From Pelotomaculum sp. UBA4789 (GTDB lineage: Bacteria > Bacillota > Desulfotomaculia > Desulfotomaculales > Pelotomaculaceae): 5,060 nucleotides of DNA. The stretch is taken from positions 8,137 to 13,196 of the forward strand of contig DHGV01000008.1 in assembly GCA_002402945.1 (NCBI GenBank). Direction: 5' to 3'. Under the pieces are notes generated by a model. The model saw nothing but the letters and a program-made list of their open reading frames with translations, searched no databases and was not told the DNA's origin. Shown here piece by piece: positions 1-5,060 of the stretch (the stretch's first letter is position 1; every line of letters starts with the position of its first letter). Position numbers and translations under genes: made by a program.

Positions 1-894
1 CTGGGTTCTTCCACGCGGGATCACAAAGTGATTGCAGAACTTCTGGGTGAAAAAGTAGAGATTTCCCGCAGGGGCACAGATGGTGATTTTGACAGGGCAC
101 TGGAAATACTGCAGGAACTCGATGGCAAAGTTGACGCCATCGGACTGGGTGGCATTGACGTCTATATTTATGTCAAACAGAAACGCTATGCTATTCAAGA
201 CGGTTTAAGATTAATGGAAGCTGTTAAAGTAACCCCTGTGGTGGACGGCAGCGGCTTAAAAAACACCCTTGAGCGTGAAGTAGTCAAGATACTTGCCAGG
301 GAGACAAACTTGCTCAAAGCAGGTACCCGAGTCATGATGGTAAGTTCGGTAGATCGCTTCGGCATGGCCGAGGCGCTTGCTGAAATAGGCTGTGACATGA
401 CTTTCGGCGACCTGATTTTTACAGCGGGCATACCATACGCGATAAAAACGATGGACGAGCTTGAGGAAATAGCCAGCAGGATCCTGCCGGAAATAACAAA
501 AATGCCTTTTCACATGATTTATCCAACAGGCAAAAAGCAGGAAAGCCAGGATGAGCCAAAGGTCAAGCAATTCGCTCACTTTTATCACGAGGCGGAGGTT
601 ATCGCGGGAGACTTTCACCTGATCCGGCGCTTCATGCCCGCGGGTATGAAGGGGCAAACCATTTTAACTAATACCACCACCAGCGCTGACATGAAATTCC
701 TGAAGGAAAAAGGAGTGGGCACCCTGGTGACCACTACCCCGGTATACGAGGGTAGATCTTTCGGCACCAACGTTATGGAGGCCGCCCTGGTGGCTATCCT
801 GGATAAGCAGCTTGACCAGATCACCGCGCAGGACTACCTGGACCTACTGCACAAGTTGGATTTCCGCCCGCGAATTGTAAAGCTGGGTATGTAG
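1..894 (+). CDS. Conserved protein of the 'quinate 5-dehydrogenase'-labelled family, 5' end cut by the window
   Basis: The reading frame is open from base 1 to a TAG at 892-894, giving 297 visible residues. The GTG at 28 is probably not the true start: no Shine-Dalgarno precedes it, and the ten codons before it (reading LGSSTRDHKV) continue in frame and look like the start of a conserved N-terminal strand. The real start is therefore probably a few codons left of the window. From memory, Peptococcaceae relatives with the same motifs (GLGGIDVYI, VVDGSGLKNTLER, the segment around SSVDRFGMAEAL, a GIPYAI segment, a TNTTT segment near the C-terminus) carry the automatic label quinate 5-dehydrogenase. 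I see no textbook GxGxxG dinucleotide-binding signature and no neighbouring shikimate or quinate gene, so the enzymatic name is weakly supported. The family match is fairly secure; the function is not. It has no signal peptide or membrane segment in the visible part, so it is probably cytosolic. It precedes an SCP2-like gene by 34 bases and may share its transcript. Confidence 0.75.
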   Translation: MGSSTRDHKVIAELLGEKVEISRRGTDGDFDRALEILQELDGKVDAIGLGGIDVYIYVKQKRYAIQDGLRLMEAVKVTPVVDGSGLKNTLEREVVKILARETNLLKAGTRVMMVSSVDRFGMAEALAEIGCDMTFGDLIFTAGIPYAIKTMDELEEIASRILPEITKMPFHMIYPTGKKQESQDEPKVKQFAHFYHEAEVIAGDFHLIRRFMPAGMKGQTILTNTTTSADMKFLKEKGVGTLVTTTPVYEGRSFGTNVMEAALVAILDKQLDQITAQDYLDLLHKLDFRPRIVKLGM

Positions 895-928
895 GCAGTC
901 TATGATGGACTTAACGGGAGGGTAAAAA

Positions 929-1282
929 ATGGCTACACATTCTGAAATAAACGAAAGCCTGCAGGCTTTTACGGAGAACTTCAATAAAAATGATCGATTA
1001 AAGCTGATGAACAAGGACTGGAACCGGGTAGTGGTTGTCAAAGCTACCGATATCGAATCCGTGCACACCTGGATTTTAAAGAATGGTGTGCTTAAATTGA
1101 ACGACGGGCTGACTGATGATCCGGATTTAACAGTGATTTCTGACAGTGAGACTTTAACCGATGTTTTTTATGGTGATCTCACGCCTATAGAACCCTACAA
1201 TAATGGCACGCTGCGGATAATAGGCACGGAAGACGATATTACCAGACTTGATTTCATCTGTCTGATGATGTGGGGTGAATAG
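929..1282 (+). CDS. SCP2 (sterol carrier protein 2)-like domain protein
   Basis: This is a 117-residue protein consisting of little more than one SCP2-type fold, whose usual domain length is about 100 residues. The supporting pattern is in the second half: an acidic turn then DLTVISDSETLTDVF, a YGDLTP segment, and a NGTLRIIGTEDD strand-turn followed by a hydrophobic C-terminal helix (residues about 103-117). This order (strand, helix, 'G.L.P', 'G.L.I.G', helix) is typical of SCP2 domains, which form a hydrophobic tunnel for lipids or acyl chains. The ligand cannot be read from sequence. There is no signal peptide, so it should be cytosolic. The ATG at 929 is backed by GGGAGGG at 916-922 with a six-base spacer. 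The gene sits 34 bases after the preceding gene and two bases before the permease, whose ribosome binding site it contains, so the two are likely made together. Confidence 0.8.
   Translation: MATHSEINESLQAFTENFNKNDRLKLMNKDWNRVVVVKATDIESVHTWILKNGVLKLNDGLTDDPDLTVISDSETLTDVFYGDLTPIEPYNNGTLRIIGTEDDITRLDFICLMMWGE
1272..1278 (+). promoter_or_regulatory. Ribosome binding site of the permease, inside the SCP2-like coding region
   Basis: GGGGTGA fits the 3' part of the Shine-Dalgarno consensus (AGGAGGTGA, allowing one G-U pair). It lies six bases before the TTG start at 1285, and it overlaps the final Trp-Gly-Glu codons of the SCP2-like gene. Ribosomes finishing the upstream gene would terminate on top of this site, so translational coupling is likely. 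Confidence 0.55.
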
Positions 1283-1284
1283 GG

Positions 1285-2643
1285 TTGCAGCTTAAAAGAG
1301 TCCTCACCCTGCGTACAATTGTCGCTACCAGTGCTGGCTTGACCCTGGCCAGTTCGTCTTTTGTAGCGGCTGTGATGGCAGCCAATTATGTGCTTGGTGA
1401 TTCGGCCTGGATTGCCATCTTGATCGGCGGTGCGCTCTGTTTTATGGCGGCTGCCTGTTTTTCTGAATTAAACGGCCTGTTGCCGACTGCTGCCGGCATT
1501 CGTCTATATTTCAGCCGGGCTTTCAACGACCAGGTTTCCCTGGTTGTTTCCCTGTTATACATGCTTGTTGTGGTGATCGGAGTAGTGGGGGTGGAAAGCT
1601 ATATCCTCTCCAAGGTGCTGAACGAGGCATTCCCAGCTATTCCGCCATATTTTTGGATCGTCGTGATGCTGCTGCTGGTAACTGCGCTGAACCTCAGGGG
1701 GGTTAAGATAGCTGGTGTTTTTCAGGATGTGGCTACTTATTCCCTGATCGCTGTCATCCTTTTTCTCGGTCTTTATGCCCTGTACAATGTAGATTTTAAG
1801 CTTAATGCGCCCATGTCACCGGGCAGCGCGGAGGGGATGATCAACGCTGTAGCCCTGGGTGTATTTCTATTCGTAGGTTTTGAGTGGGTCACACCTCTGG
1901 TTGAAGAGGTCACTCAGGTTAAACAGATATCCAGGGGCATGATGATCGCTCTTGGTATCCTAAGTGTTGTATATGCTGTTTTCACCGTGGCCATGACTGC
2001 CACTGTGCCTAAGGAGATACTTATCGCATCACCCGCCCCTCAGCTTGTATTTGCCCGTACTGTACTGGGTGATTTCGGCACTCCCCTGATGATAGTGATT
2101 ATTCTGGCTACCTCTCTGAAAACTTTTAACGCGGGGATTATCAGTGTTTCCCGATTCATGTACGCCTCTGCCAGGGAACATGTCCTGCCGGCGGTTTTCA
2201 GCAAAATTAGCATGCGCTACTTCACACCCTGGGTATCAATCATAACCCTTTTCTTCATCGGCCTGCTTGCCTCAGGTCTGACTCTTCTGACAGACCGCTA
2301 CCAGGTATTGGTAGGGCTTGCCGCTGCTATGGAGTCCATAGTTTACACCATGGCCGGGCTTTCTGTGATCAGCCTGCGTCGCAGGATGCCCCAGCAGGAG
2401 CGCCCCTATCTGATTAAAGGGGGTTACCTTATCCCTGGTGTAACCGCCCTGGTTTTCGCCCTGCTGGCGGTTGCCGTGCTGGCGTCTGATCCCTCCGCAC
2501 TTTTGTACATGTCCGTTGCTTTTGTAGTAGTCCTGATTTATGTCAAAACAGCTGTGCCGCGTATTAAGAAGAAATACGAGGCCGGCAAGCCGGCTGCCAG
2601 GCGCCGTCCGGTTCGGTCCCAGGAAAATACGGAGGGTAAGTGA
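1285..2643 (+). CDS. APC-superfamily amino-acid-type permease, 12 membrane helices
   Basis: This 452-residue integral membrane protein has the length and layout of an amino acid-polyamine-organocation transporter. I count about twelve hydrophobic helices, near residues 13-34, 40-60, 84-110, 122-138, 149-166, 185-202, 218-240, 266-290, 315-335, 341-363, 381-400 and 405-424, then a cytosolic tail rich in Lys and Arg. Family signatures visible are the LLPTAAGIRLYFSRAF stretch after helix 2, the FVGFEWVTPLVEEVTQ segment in and after helix 6, and the FNAGIISVSRFMYASARE-LP motif at helix 8. It probably imports an amino acid or related amine by cation coupling; the substrate is not predictable. The start must be TTG at 1285: an in-frame TGA lies at 1276-1278, and the next ATG (residue 31) would remove most of helix 1. 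A GGGGTGA element at 1272-1278 gives a six-base spacer. Helix 1 reads SAGLTLASSSF and lacks the usual glycine-rich GxG substrate motif. Confidence 0.9.
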   Translation: MQLKRVLTLRTIVATSAGLTLASSSFVAAVMAANYVLGDSAWIAILIGGALCFMAAACFSELNGLLPTAAGIRLYFSRAFNDQVSLVVSLLYMLVVVIGVVGVESYILSKVLNEAFPAIPPYFWIVVMLLLVTALNLRGVKIAGVFQDVATYSLIAVILFLGLYALYNVDFKLNAPMSPGSAEGMINAVALGVFLFVGFEWVTPLVEEVTQVKQISRGMMIALGILSVVYAVFTVAMTATVPKEILIASPAPQLVFARTVLGDFGTPLMIVIILATSLKTFNAGIISVSRFMYASAREHVLPAVFSKISMRYFTPWVSIITLFFIGLLASGLTLLTDRYQVLVGLAAAMESIVYTMAGLSVISLRRRMPQQERPYLIKGGYLIPGVTALVFALLAVAVLASDPSALLYMSVAFVVVLIYVKTAVPRIKKKYEAGKPAARRRPVRSQENTEGK

Positions 2644-2733
2644 TCAAAACCCGGGGAACCAAAAAACATAATCAGCCGTCTAATAAAGTAAGGATAAAAA
2701 TAGAGGATTTGCGGGCAGTTTGTAGAAATTTAA
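2644..2733. other. Non-coding spacer between permease and amidase genes
   Basis: This A-rich stretch follows the permease stop. I see no hairpin with a T tract, so no terminator for the permease operon is recognisable, and no RNA gene. A short frame crossing the gap from GTG 2640 has no family resemblance and runs into the signal-peptide region of the amidase, so I treat the stretch as non-coding. Confidence 0.6.
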
Positions 2734-2750
2734 ACTTAAGATCATTAAGT
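2734..2750. repeat. Perfect 6-bp inverted repeat upstream of the amidase gene
   Basis: ACTTAA, a five-base spacer GATCA, then TTAAGT form a perfect dyad of 17 bases. It abuts the TATTAT box at 2750-2755, about 30-45 bases before the start codon. That position would suit an operator, but the arms are AT-rich and could arise by chance. No T tract follows, so it is not a terminator. Confidence 0.3.
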
Positions 2751-2755
2751 ATTAT
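2750..2755 (+). promoter_or_regulatory. Possible -10 box for the amidase gene
   Basis: TATTAT matches five of six bases of the sigma-A -10 consensus and lies about 24 bases before the translation start, which would leave a short leader holding only the ribosome binding site. The -35 side is poor: the best candidate, TTTAAA at 2729-2734, is only 15 bases away and matches four of six. Read-through from the permease operon is an alternative, since I see no terminator in 2644-2733. Confidence 0.25.
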
Positions 2756-2766
2756 CCCGATATATA

Positions 2767-2778
2767 AAGGAGGGGGGG
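2767..2778 (+). promoter_or_regulatory. Strong G-rich ribosome binding site of the amidase gene
   Basis: AAGGAGGGGGGG contains a perfect AAGGAGG (2767-2773) continuing into a run of seven G (2772-2778). From the end of AAGGAGG the spacer is five bases to TTG at 2779 and eleven bases to ATG at 2785. The closer TTG fits normal spacing better, although the G run could also pair in shifted registers and serve the ATG. Confidence 0.7.
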
Positions 2779-4515
2779 TTGAGAATGCTTTTCAGGTACC
2801 ATTCAACAAAAGTCTTCTTAAAAATATTAACACTGGCCCTGTTCCTTGCAGTCTTACTTGCATTTACTAACTGTGCTTTCGCTGATACCGCAGTTGTATC
2901 TGATATTATTAATATCCGCACCGGTCCGGGTACTGATTACAGTATTATTAAACAGGCCGGAGCGGGTGACCGTTTTACGATTCTTGAAAAGTCCGGAGAC
3001 TGGTACTGCATCAGCCTTGCCACAGGACAAAAAGGCTGGCTGGCCGGCTGGCTGGTAAAAGTTGAAAAAACACAGGCGCAGGTTCCCCAGAGCACTGGCA
3101 CGGCTGCCAGGATTGACGGCAGCTATGTTAATATCAGGAGCGGACCCGGCACCGGTAATGCTATCATTGCACAGGGCTCCTCAGGCAGCGTCTACCCGAT
3201 CCTTGGCAGCTCGGGTGAATGGTACAAGGTCAGCCTCAACTCCGGCGGGTCAGGTTGGATTGCCGGTTGGCTCGTCACGGTTGTTGCCTCCCCGGCTCAA
3301 ACATCCAGCAGGTCGGCTGTTGACACCCCAACTGGCAGCAGGAATGCTGTTGTCACAGGCAGCAGTGTTAATGTCAGAGGCGGGCCCGGAACGACAAACA
3401 GCGTGATCAACCAGGTTGCCCAGGGAGATAGCCTGCCGGTCCTGGAACAATCCGGGGACTGGTTCCGGGTAAAACTGCAAAACGGCAGCACCGGCTGGGT
3501 GGCAGGTTGGCTGGTGAGTGTAAACACACCCGCAGCAGTCACTCCAACGGCCCAGAACACTGTTGCTGCAGCTGCCCCGGTAAAAAGTGCGGCTACAGAC
3601 AACCAGGCTGCCAGGGGAATCTCTTTGAAAGTCACTGGAAAGGAAGATCAGACTACTACAGTCATAAAGGCAAACGCACCGTTTGAATATACGCAGTTGT
3701 TTTTAACTAACCCCGACCGGCTGGTGGTCGATTTGAAAGGGATCGCGGTTGGCGATTTGCCTCTTACCACTAAAGTCGATTCCGAAACGGTCAAACAGAT
3801 CCGCACCGGTTATTTTCAAAAGGATCCTGATATCACCAGAGTAGTATTTGAGCTGTTAGGCGGAGCGCAGTATACAGCCTCAATTTCCGGCGACCGCAAA
3901 ACCCTGACTGTGCAGACTTATATTCCTGATATCGACAATTCATACTCCGGAAAAATTATTGCTATCGATGCCGGCCACGGCGGATATGATCCGGGGGCAG
4001 TCGGGGATAATGGCACAAAGGAAAAAGAAGTCAACCTCGACATCGCCAAGAGAACGGCGAAACTCCTGGAGGCCAGGGGCGCGACTGTTGTTATGACCAG
4101 GACCGGCGACCAGGAAATTGGACTGGAACAGAGGACCAGCAAGGCCAATAGTAAAAAAGCCAATCTTTTCGTGAGTATTCACATTAACGCTGCCGAAAGC
4201 GCAGCCCTGAGCGGCACCATGACATTCGTCCATTCAGGCAGCAGTACAAACACCAGGATTAAGGAAAGCAACCGGCTGGCAAAAAACATCCAGAGCGAAC
4301 TGGTCAGGGGCCTTGGCCTGAAGGATATGGGAGTGCGTTATGCGGATTTTGCGGTGCTGCGTACCTCAAGTATGCCTGCGGTATTGTGTGAATTAGCATT
4401 TATATCCAATGCGGCTGAAGAAAAGAAAATGAACACGGATAGTTTCCGGAACAAAGCCGCCGAGGCTATCGTTAAGGGTATCGGCCTTTATTTCTCCGAA
4501 AAGAGGAATGCTTAA
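2779..4515 (+). CDS. Secreted N-acetylmuramoyl-L-alanine amidase: SH3b x3, AMIN, amidase_3
   Basis: This 578-residue exported enzyme cuts the amide bond between N-acetylmuramic acid and L-alanine of the peptide stem in peptidoglycan. Residues 1-35 form a signal peptide (basic start, hydrophobic stretch 12-30, cleavage likely after AFA at 33-35). Three SH3b repeats follow at about 37-96, 110-170 and 190-249, each with an N(I/V)R-GPGT motif and ending in GW-AGWLV; they should hold the protein to the wall. A Pro/Ala/Thr-rich linker (about 250-280) leads to an AMIN domain (281-380), which in relatives targets amidases to envelope sites such as the septum. The catalytic domain (392-574) has the zinc ligands His400 (DAGHGG), Glu415 (KEKEVNL) and His468 (SIHINA), and the catalytic Glu538 (CELAFISN). 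It therefore looks active. The start is TTG 2779 or ATG 2785; the difference is two residues. Likely roles are cell separation, wall turnover or spore-related lysis; the sequence does not decide between them. It ends just before a terminator and appears monocistronic on that side. Confidence 0.95.
   Translation: MRMLFRYHSTKVFLKILTLALFLAVLLAFTNCAFADTAVVSDIINIRTGPGTDYSIIKQAGAGDRFTILEKSGDWYCISLATGQKGWLAGWLVKVEKTQAQVPQSTGTAARIDGSYVNIRSGPGTGNAIIAQGSSGSVYPILGSSGEWYKVSLNSGGSGWIAGWLVTVVASPAQTSSRSAVDTPTGSRNAVVTGSSVNVRGGPGTTNSVINQVAQGDSLPVLEQSGDWFRVKLQNGSTGWVAGWLVSVNTPAAVTPTAQNTVAAAAPVKSAATDNQAARGISLKVTGKEDQTTTVIKANAPFEYTQLFLTNPDRLVVDLKGIAVGDLPLTTKVDSETVKQIRTGYFQKDPDITRVVFELLGGAQYTASISGDRKTLTVQTYIPDIDNSYSGKIIAIDAGHGGYDPGAVGDNGTKEKEVNLDIAKRTAKLLEARGATVVMTRTGDQEIGLEQRTSKANSKKANLFVSIHINAAESAALSGTMTFVHSGSSTNTRIKESNRLAKNIQSELVRGLGLKDMGVRYADFAVLRTSSMPAVLCELAFISNAAEEKKMNTDSFRNKAAEAIVKGIGLYFSEKRNA
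2887..3525 (+). repeat. Three tandem SH3b repeats within the amidase
   Basis: Three diverged copies of about 60 codons encode bacterial SH3 domains, separated by short Ser/Thr/Gln/Ala linkers. Each copy starts with a strand leading into N(I/V)R(T/S/G)GPGT, has a central (S)G(D/E)W(Y/F) turn, and closes with GW(L/I/V)AGWLV. The copies differ throughout at protein and DNA level, so they look like an old duplication rather than recent copying. Confidence 0.85.
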
Positions 4516-4551
4516 AACAGACTGATCATATCTGTATTTCCTTGTAACCTG

Positions 4552-4584
4552 TCCCAGCCATTAAGGTGGCTGGGATTTATTTTT
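4552..4584 (+). terminator. Rho-independent terminator of the amidase gene
   Basis: A perfect 9-bp stem, TCCCAGCCA (4552-4560) with TGGCTGGGA (4567-4575), encloses a six-base loop TTAAGG and is followed at once by TTTATTTTT. It lies 36 bases after the amidase stop codon. The T tract on the right shows it works on the + strand, separating the amidase from the next gene. Confidence 0.92.
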
Positions 4585-4642
4585 GCCTTGAAAAAAGAGG
4601 AACCGCTGTCAATCCGGGGAATATAAAAATTAAATATCAGAT

Positions 4643-4648
4643 TATAAT
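4643..4648 (+). promoter_or_regulatory. Possible -10 box for the dehydratase-family gene
   Basis: TATAAT is a perfect -10 consensus in an AT-rich stretch, 22 bases before the preferred start codon. The position 16-18 bases upstream (around 4619-4626) holds only AATATA-like sequence, so there is no recognisable -35. Because the amidase terminator lies upstream, this gene needs its own promoter nearby, which raises the plausibility of the box. Confidence 0.4.
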
Positions 4649-4657
4649 ACAGACATC

Positions 4658-4662
4658 GGGAG
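4658..4662 (+). promoter_or_regulatory. Ribosome binding site that decides the start of the dehydratase-family gene
   Basis: GGGAG lies only two bases before ATG 4665 but eight bases before the in-frame TTG 4671. Normal spacing favours the TTG, which would give a protein beginning MAKAGITTTVPVEV. Confidence 0.5.
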
Positions 4663-4670
4663 ATATGGAA

Positions 4671-5060
4671 TTGGCAAAAGCAGGTATCACCACCACTGTG
4701 CCGGTGGAAGTCATTTACGCCGCCGGATGGGCGCCGGTGGATTTGAATAATATCTTTATCACAGACGAAAATCCACGGCTGCTGGTAGAGGAGGCTGAAC
4801 TGGCCGGCTATCCCCGTAACCTTTGTTCCTGGATCAAGGGTTTATACAGCACCGTACTTAAACATAGCGACATCCGGCATATTATCGCGGTCACCCAGGG
4901 TGATTGCAGCAATACCATGGCTTTAATGGAGACTCTTCAGCACGCCGGGGTAAATGTTATTCCGTTTGCTTTTCCTTATGACCGCGATTATGATCTGCTG
5001 CGGCTGCAGGTGGAAAAGATGATGGCCTTCTTTGATGTATCATGGGACAAGGTGCTGGCA
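4671..5060 (+). CDS. 2-hydroxyacyl-CoA dehydratase family protein (HgdB/FldBC type), 3' end cut by the window
   Basis: The frame stays open to the window edge, showing the first 130 residues of a protein whose family usually exceeds 300. Features of the family are the opening GITTTVPVEVIYAAG, the PVDLNNIFIT segment, Cys52 in PRNLCSWIKG and Cys79 in TQGDCSNT, then VIPFAFPYDRDYD. The two cysteines sit where relatives bind an iron-sulfur cluster. Characterised members form subunits of dehydratases that remove water from (R)-2-hydroxyacyl-CoA using a radical mechanism and an ATP-driven activator; related proteins include benzoyl-CoA reductase subunits. Which substrate applies here cannot be told, and a role outside amino-acid fermentation is possible for such stand-alone homologues. 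ATG 4665 is an alternative start adding two residues, but its Shine-Dalgarno spacing is too short. A terminator and an AT-rich gap precede it, so this is probably the first gene of a new operon. Cytosolic; no signal peptide. Confidence 0.85.
   Translation, partial: MAKAGITTTVPVEVIYAAGWAPVDLNNIFITDENPRLLVEEAELAGYPRNLCSWIKGLYSTVLKHSDIRHIIAVTQGDCSNTMALMETLQHAGVNVIPFAFPYDRDYDLLRLQVEKMMAFFDVSWDKVLA

Noticed and set aside
28..30. GTG as the start of the first gene
   Set aside because: There is no Shine-Dalgarno in front of it, and the frame is open to the window edge with plausible conserved residues before it.
256..657. 133-codon - strand frame opposite the first gene
   Set aside because: It lies wholly antisense to a conserved coding region, has no convincing ribosome binding site or domain pattern, and reads as a shadow frame.
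2581..2602. GCCGGC-AA-GCCGGC palindromic stretch as a terminator or operator
   Set aside because: It lies inside the permease C-terminal coding region, has no T tract after it, and is explained by Ala-Gly-Lys-Pro-Ala codons.
2640..2870. Short + strand frame (76 codons) beginning with GTG overlapping the permease stop
   Set aside because: Its GTG is only three bases after GGAGGG, the protein matches no family I recognise, and its second half overlaps the amidase ribosome binding site and signal peptide in another frame.
2863..2876. Cysteine near the end of the amidase signal peptide as a lipoprotein site
   Set aside because: The residues before the cysteine read FTN, which does not fit a lipobox (small residue needed just before Cys). 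A normal signal peptidase site AFA follows.
3034..3055. GGCTGG-rich tandem-looking stretch resembling a microsatellite
   Set aside because: It simply encodes GWLAGWL, the conserved end of the first SH3b repeat; the other two repeats encode the same motif with different codons.
3297..3635. 112-codon - strand frame opposite the SH3b/linker region
   Set aside because: It is antisense to repetitive Ala/Thr/Pro-coding sequence, which commonly leaves open frames on the other strand; no family resemblance.
4517..4535. ACAGA...TCTGT short inverted repeat after the amidase stop
   Set aside because: The arms are only five bases with a nine-base loop; the strong terminator at 4552-4584 explains transcription ending here.

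Overview
The window looks like a piece of chromosome from an anaerobic, Gram-positive Firmicute of the Peptococcaceae / Desulfotomaculum-Pelotomaculum kind. This is inferred from the protein types (an SH3b-AMIN-amidase_3 cell-wall hydrolase, a 2-hydroxyacyl-CoA dehydratase-family protein, and a 'quinate 5-dehydrogenase'-labelled conserved protein that I recall from that group), from strong GGAGG-type ribosome binding sites, and from apparent use of TTG starts. No 16S or other decisive marker is present. All genes supported here are on the + strand.

Region 1 (1-2643) is a compact co-directional group of three genes. The first is the C-terminal 297 codons of a conserved protein, cut by the left edge. 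After 34 bases comes a 117-residue SCP2-type (sterol carrier protein 2-like) protein. Two bases after its stop comes a 12-helix APC-superfamily amino-acid-type permease. The permease's Shine-Dalgarno lies inside the last codons of the SCP2-like gene, so those two are probably translationally coupled. The substrate and the reason for pairing a lipid-carrier fold with a permease are unknown.

Region 2 (2644-4580) begins with a 135-base gap holding a possible weak promoter, a perfect 6-bp dyad and a very strong G-rich ribosome binding site. It then encodes a secreted N-acetylmuramoyl-L-alanine amidase with a signal peptide, three tandem SH3b wall-binding repeats, a low-complexity linker, an AMIN domain and a C-terminal zinc amidase_3 domain with all expected metal ligands. 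The gene ends in a clean rho-independent terminator (9-bp perfect stem plus T tract).

Region 3 (4581-5060) has an AT-rich leader with a perfect TATAAT box. It is followed by the first ~130 codons of a 2-hydroxyacyl-CoA dehydratase (HgdB/FldBC-type) family protein that runs off the right edge and carries two cysteines placed as expected for iron-sulfur cluster ligands.

I see no mobile element, CRISPR array, tRNA, rRNA or phage gene, and no convincing sign of a new defence or other undescribed system. The most open questions are the true function of the first gene, the SCP2-permease pairing, and the start and control region of the amidase.
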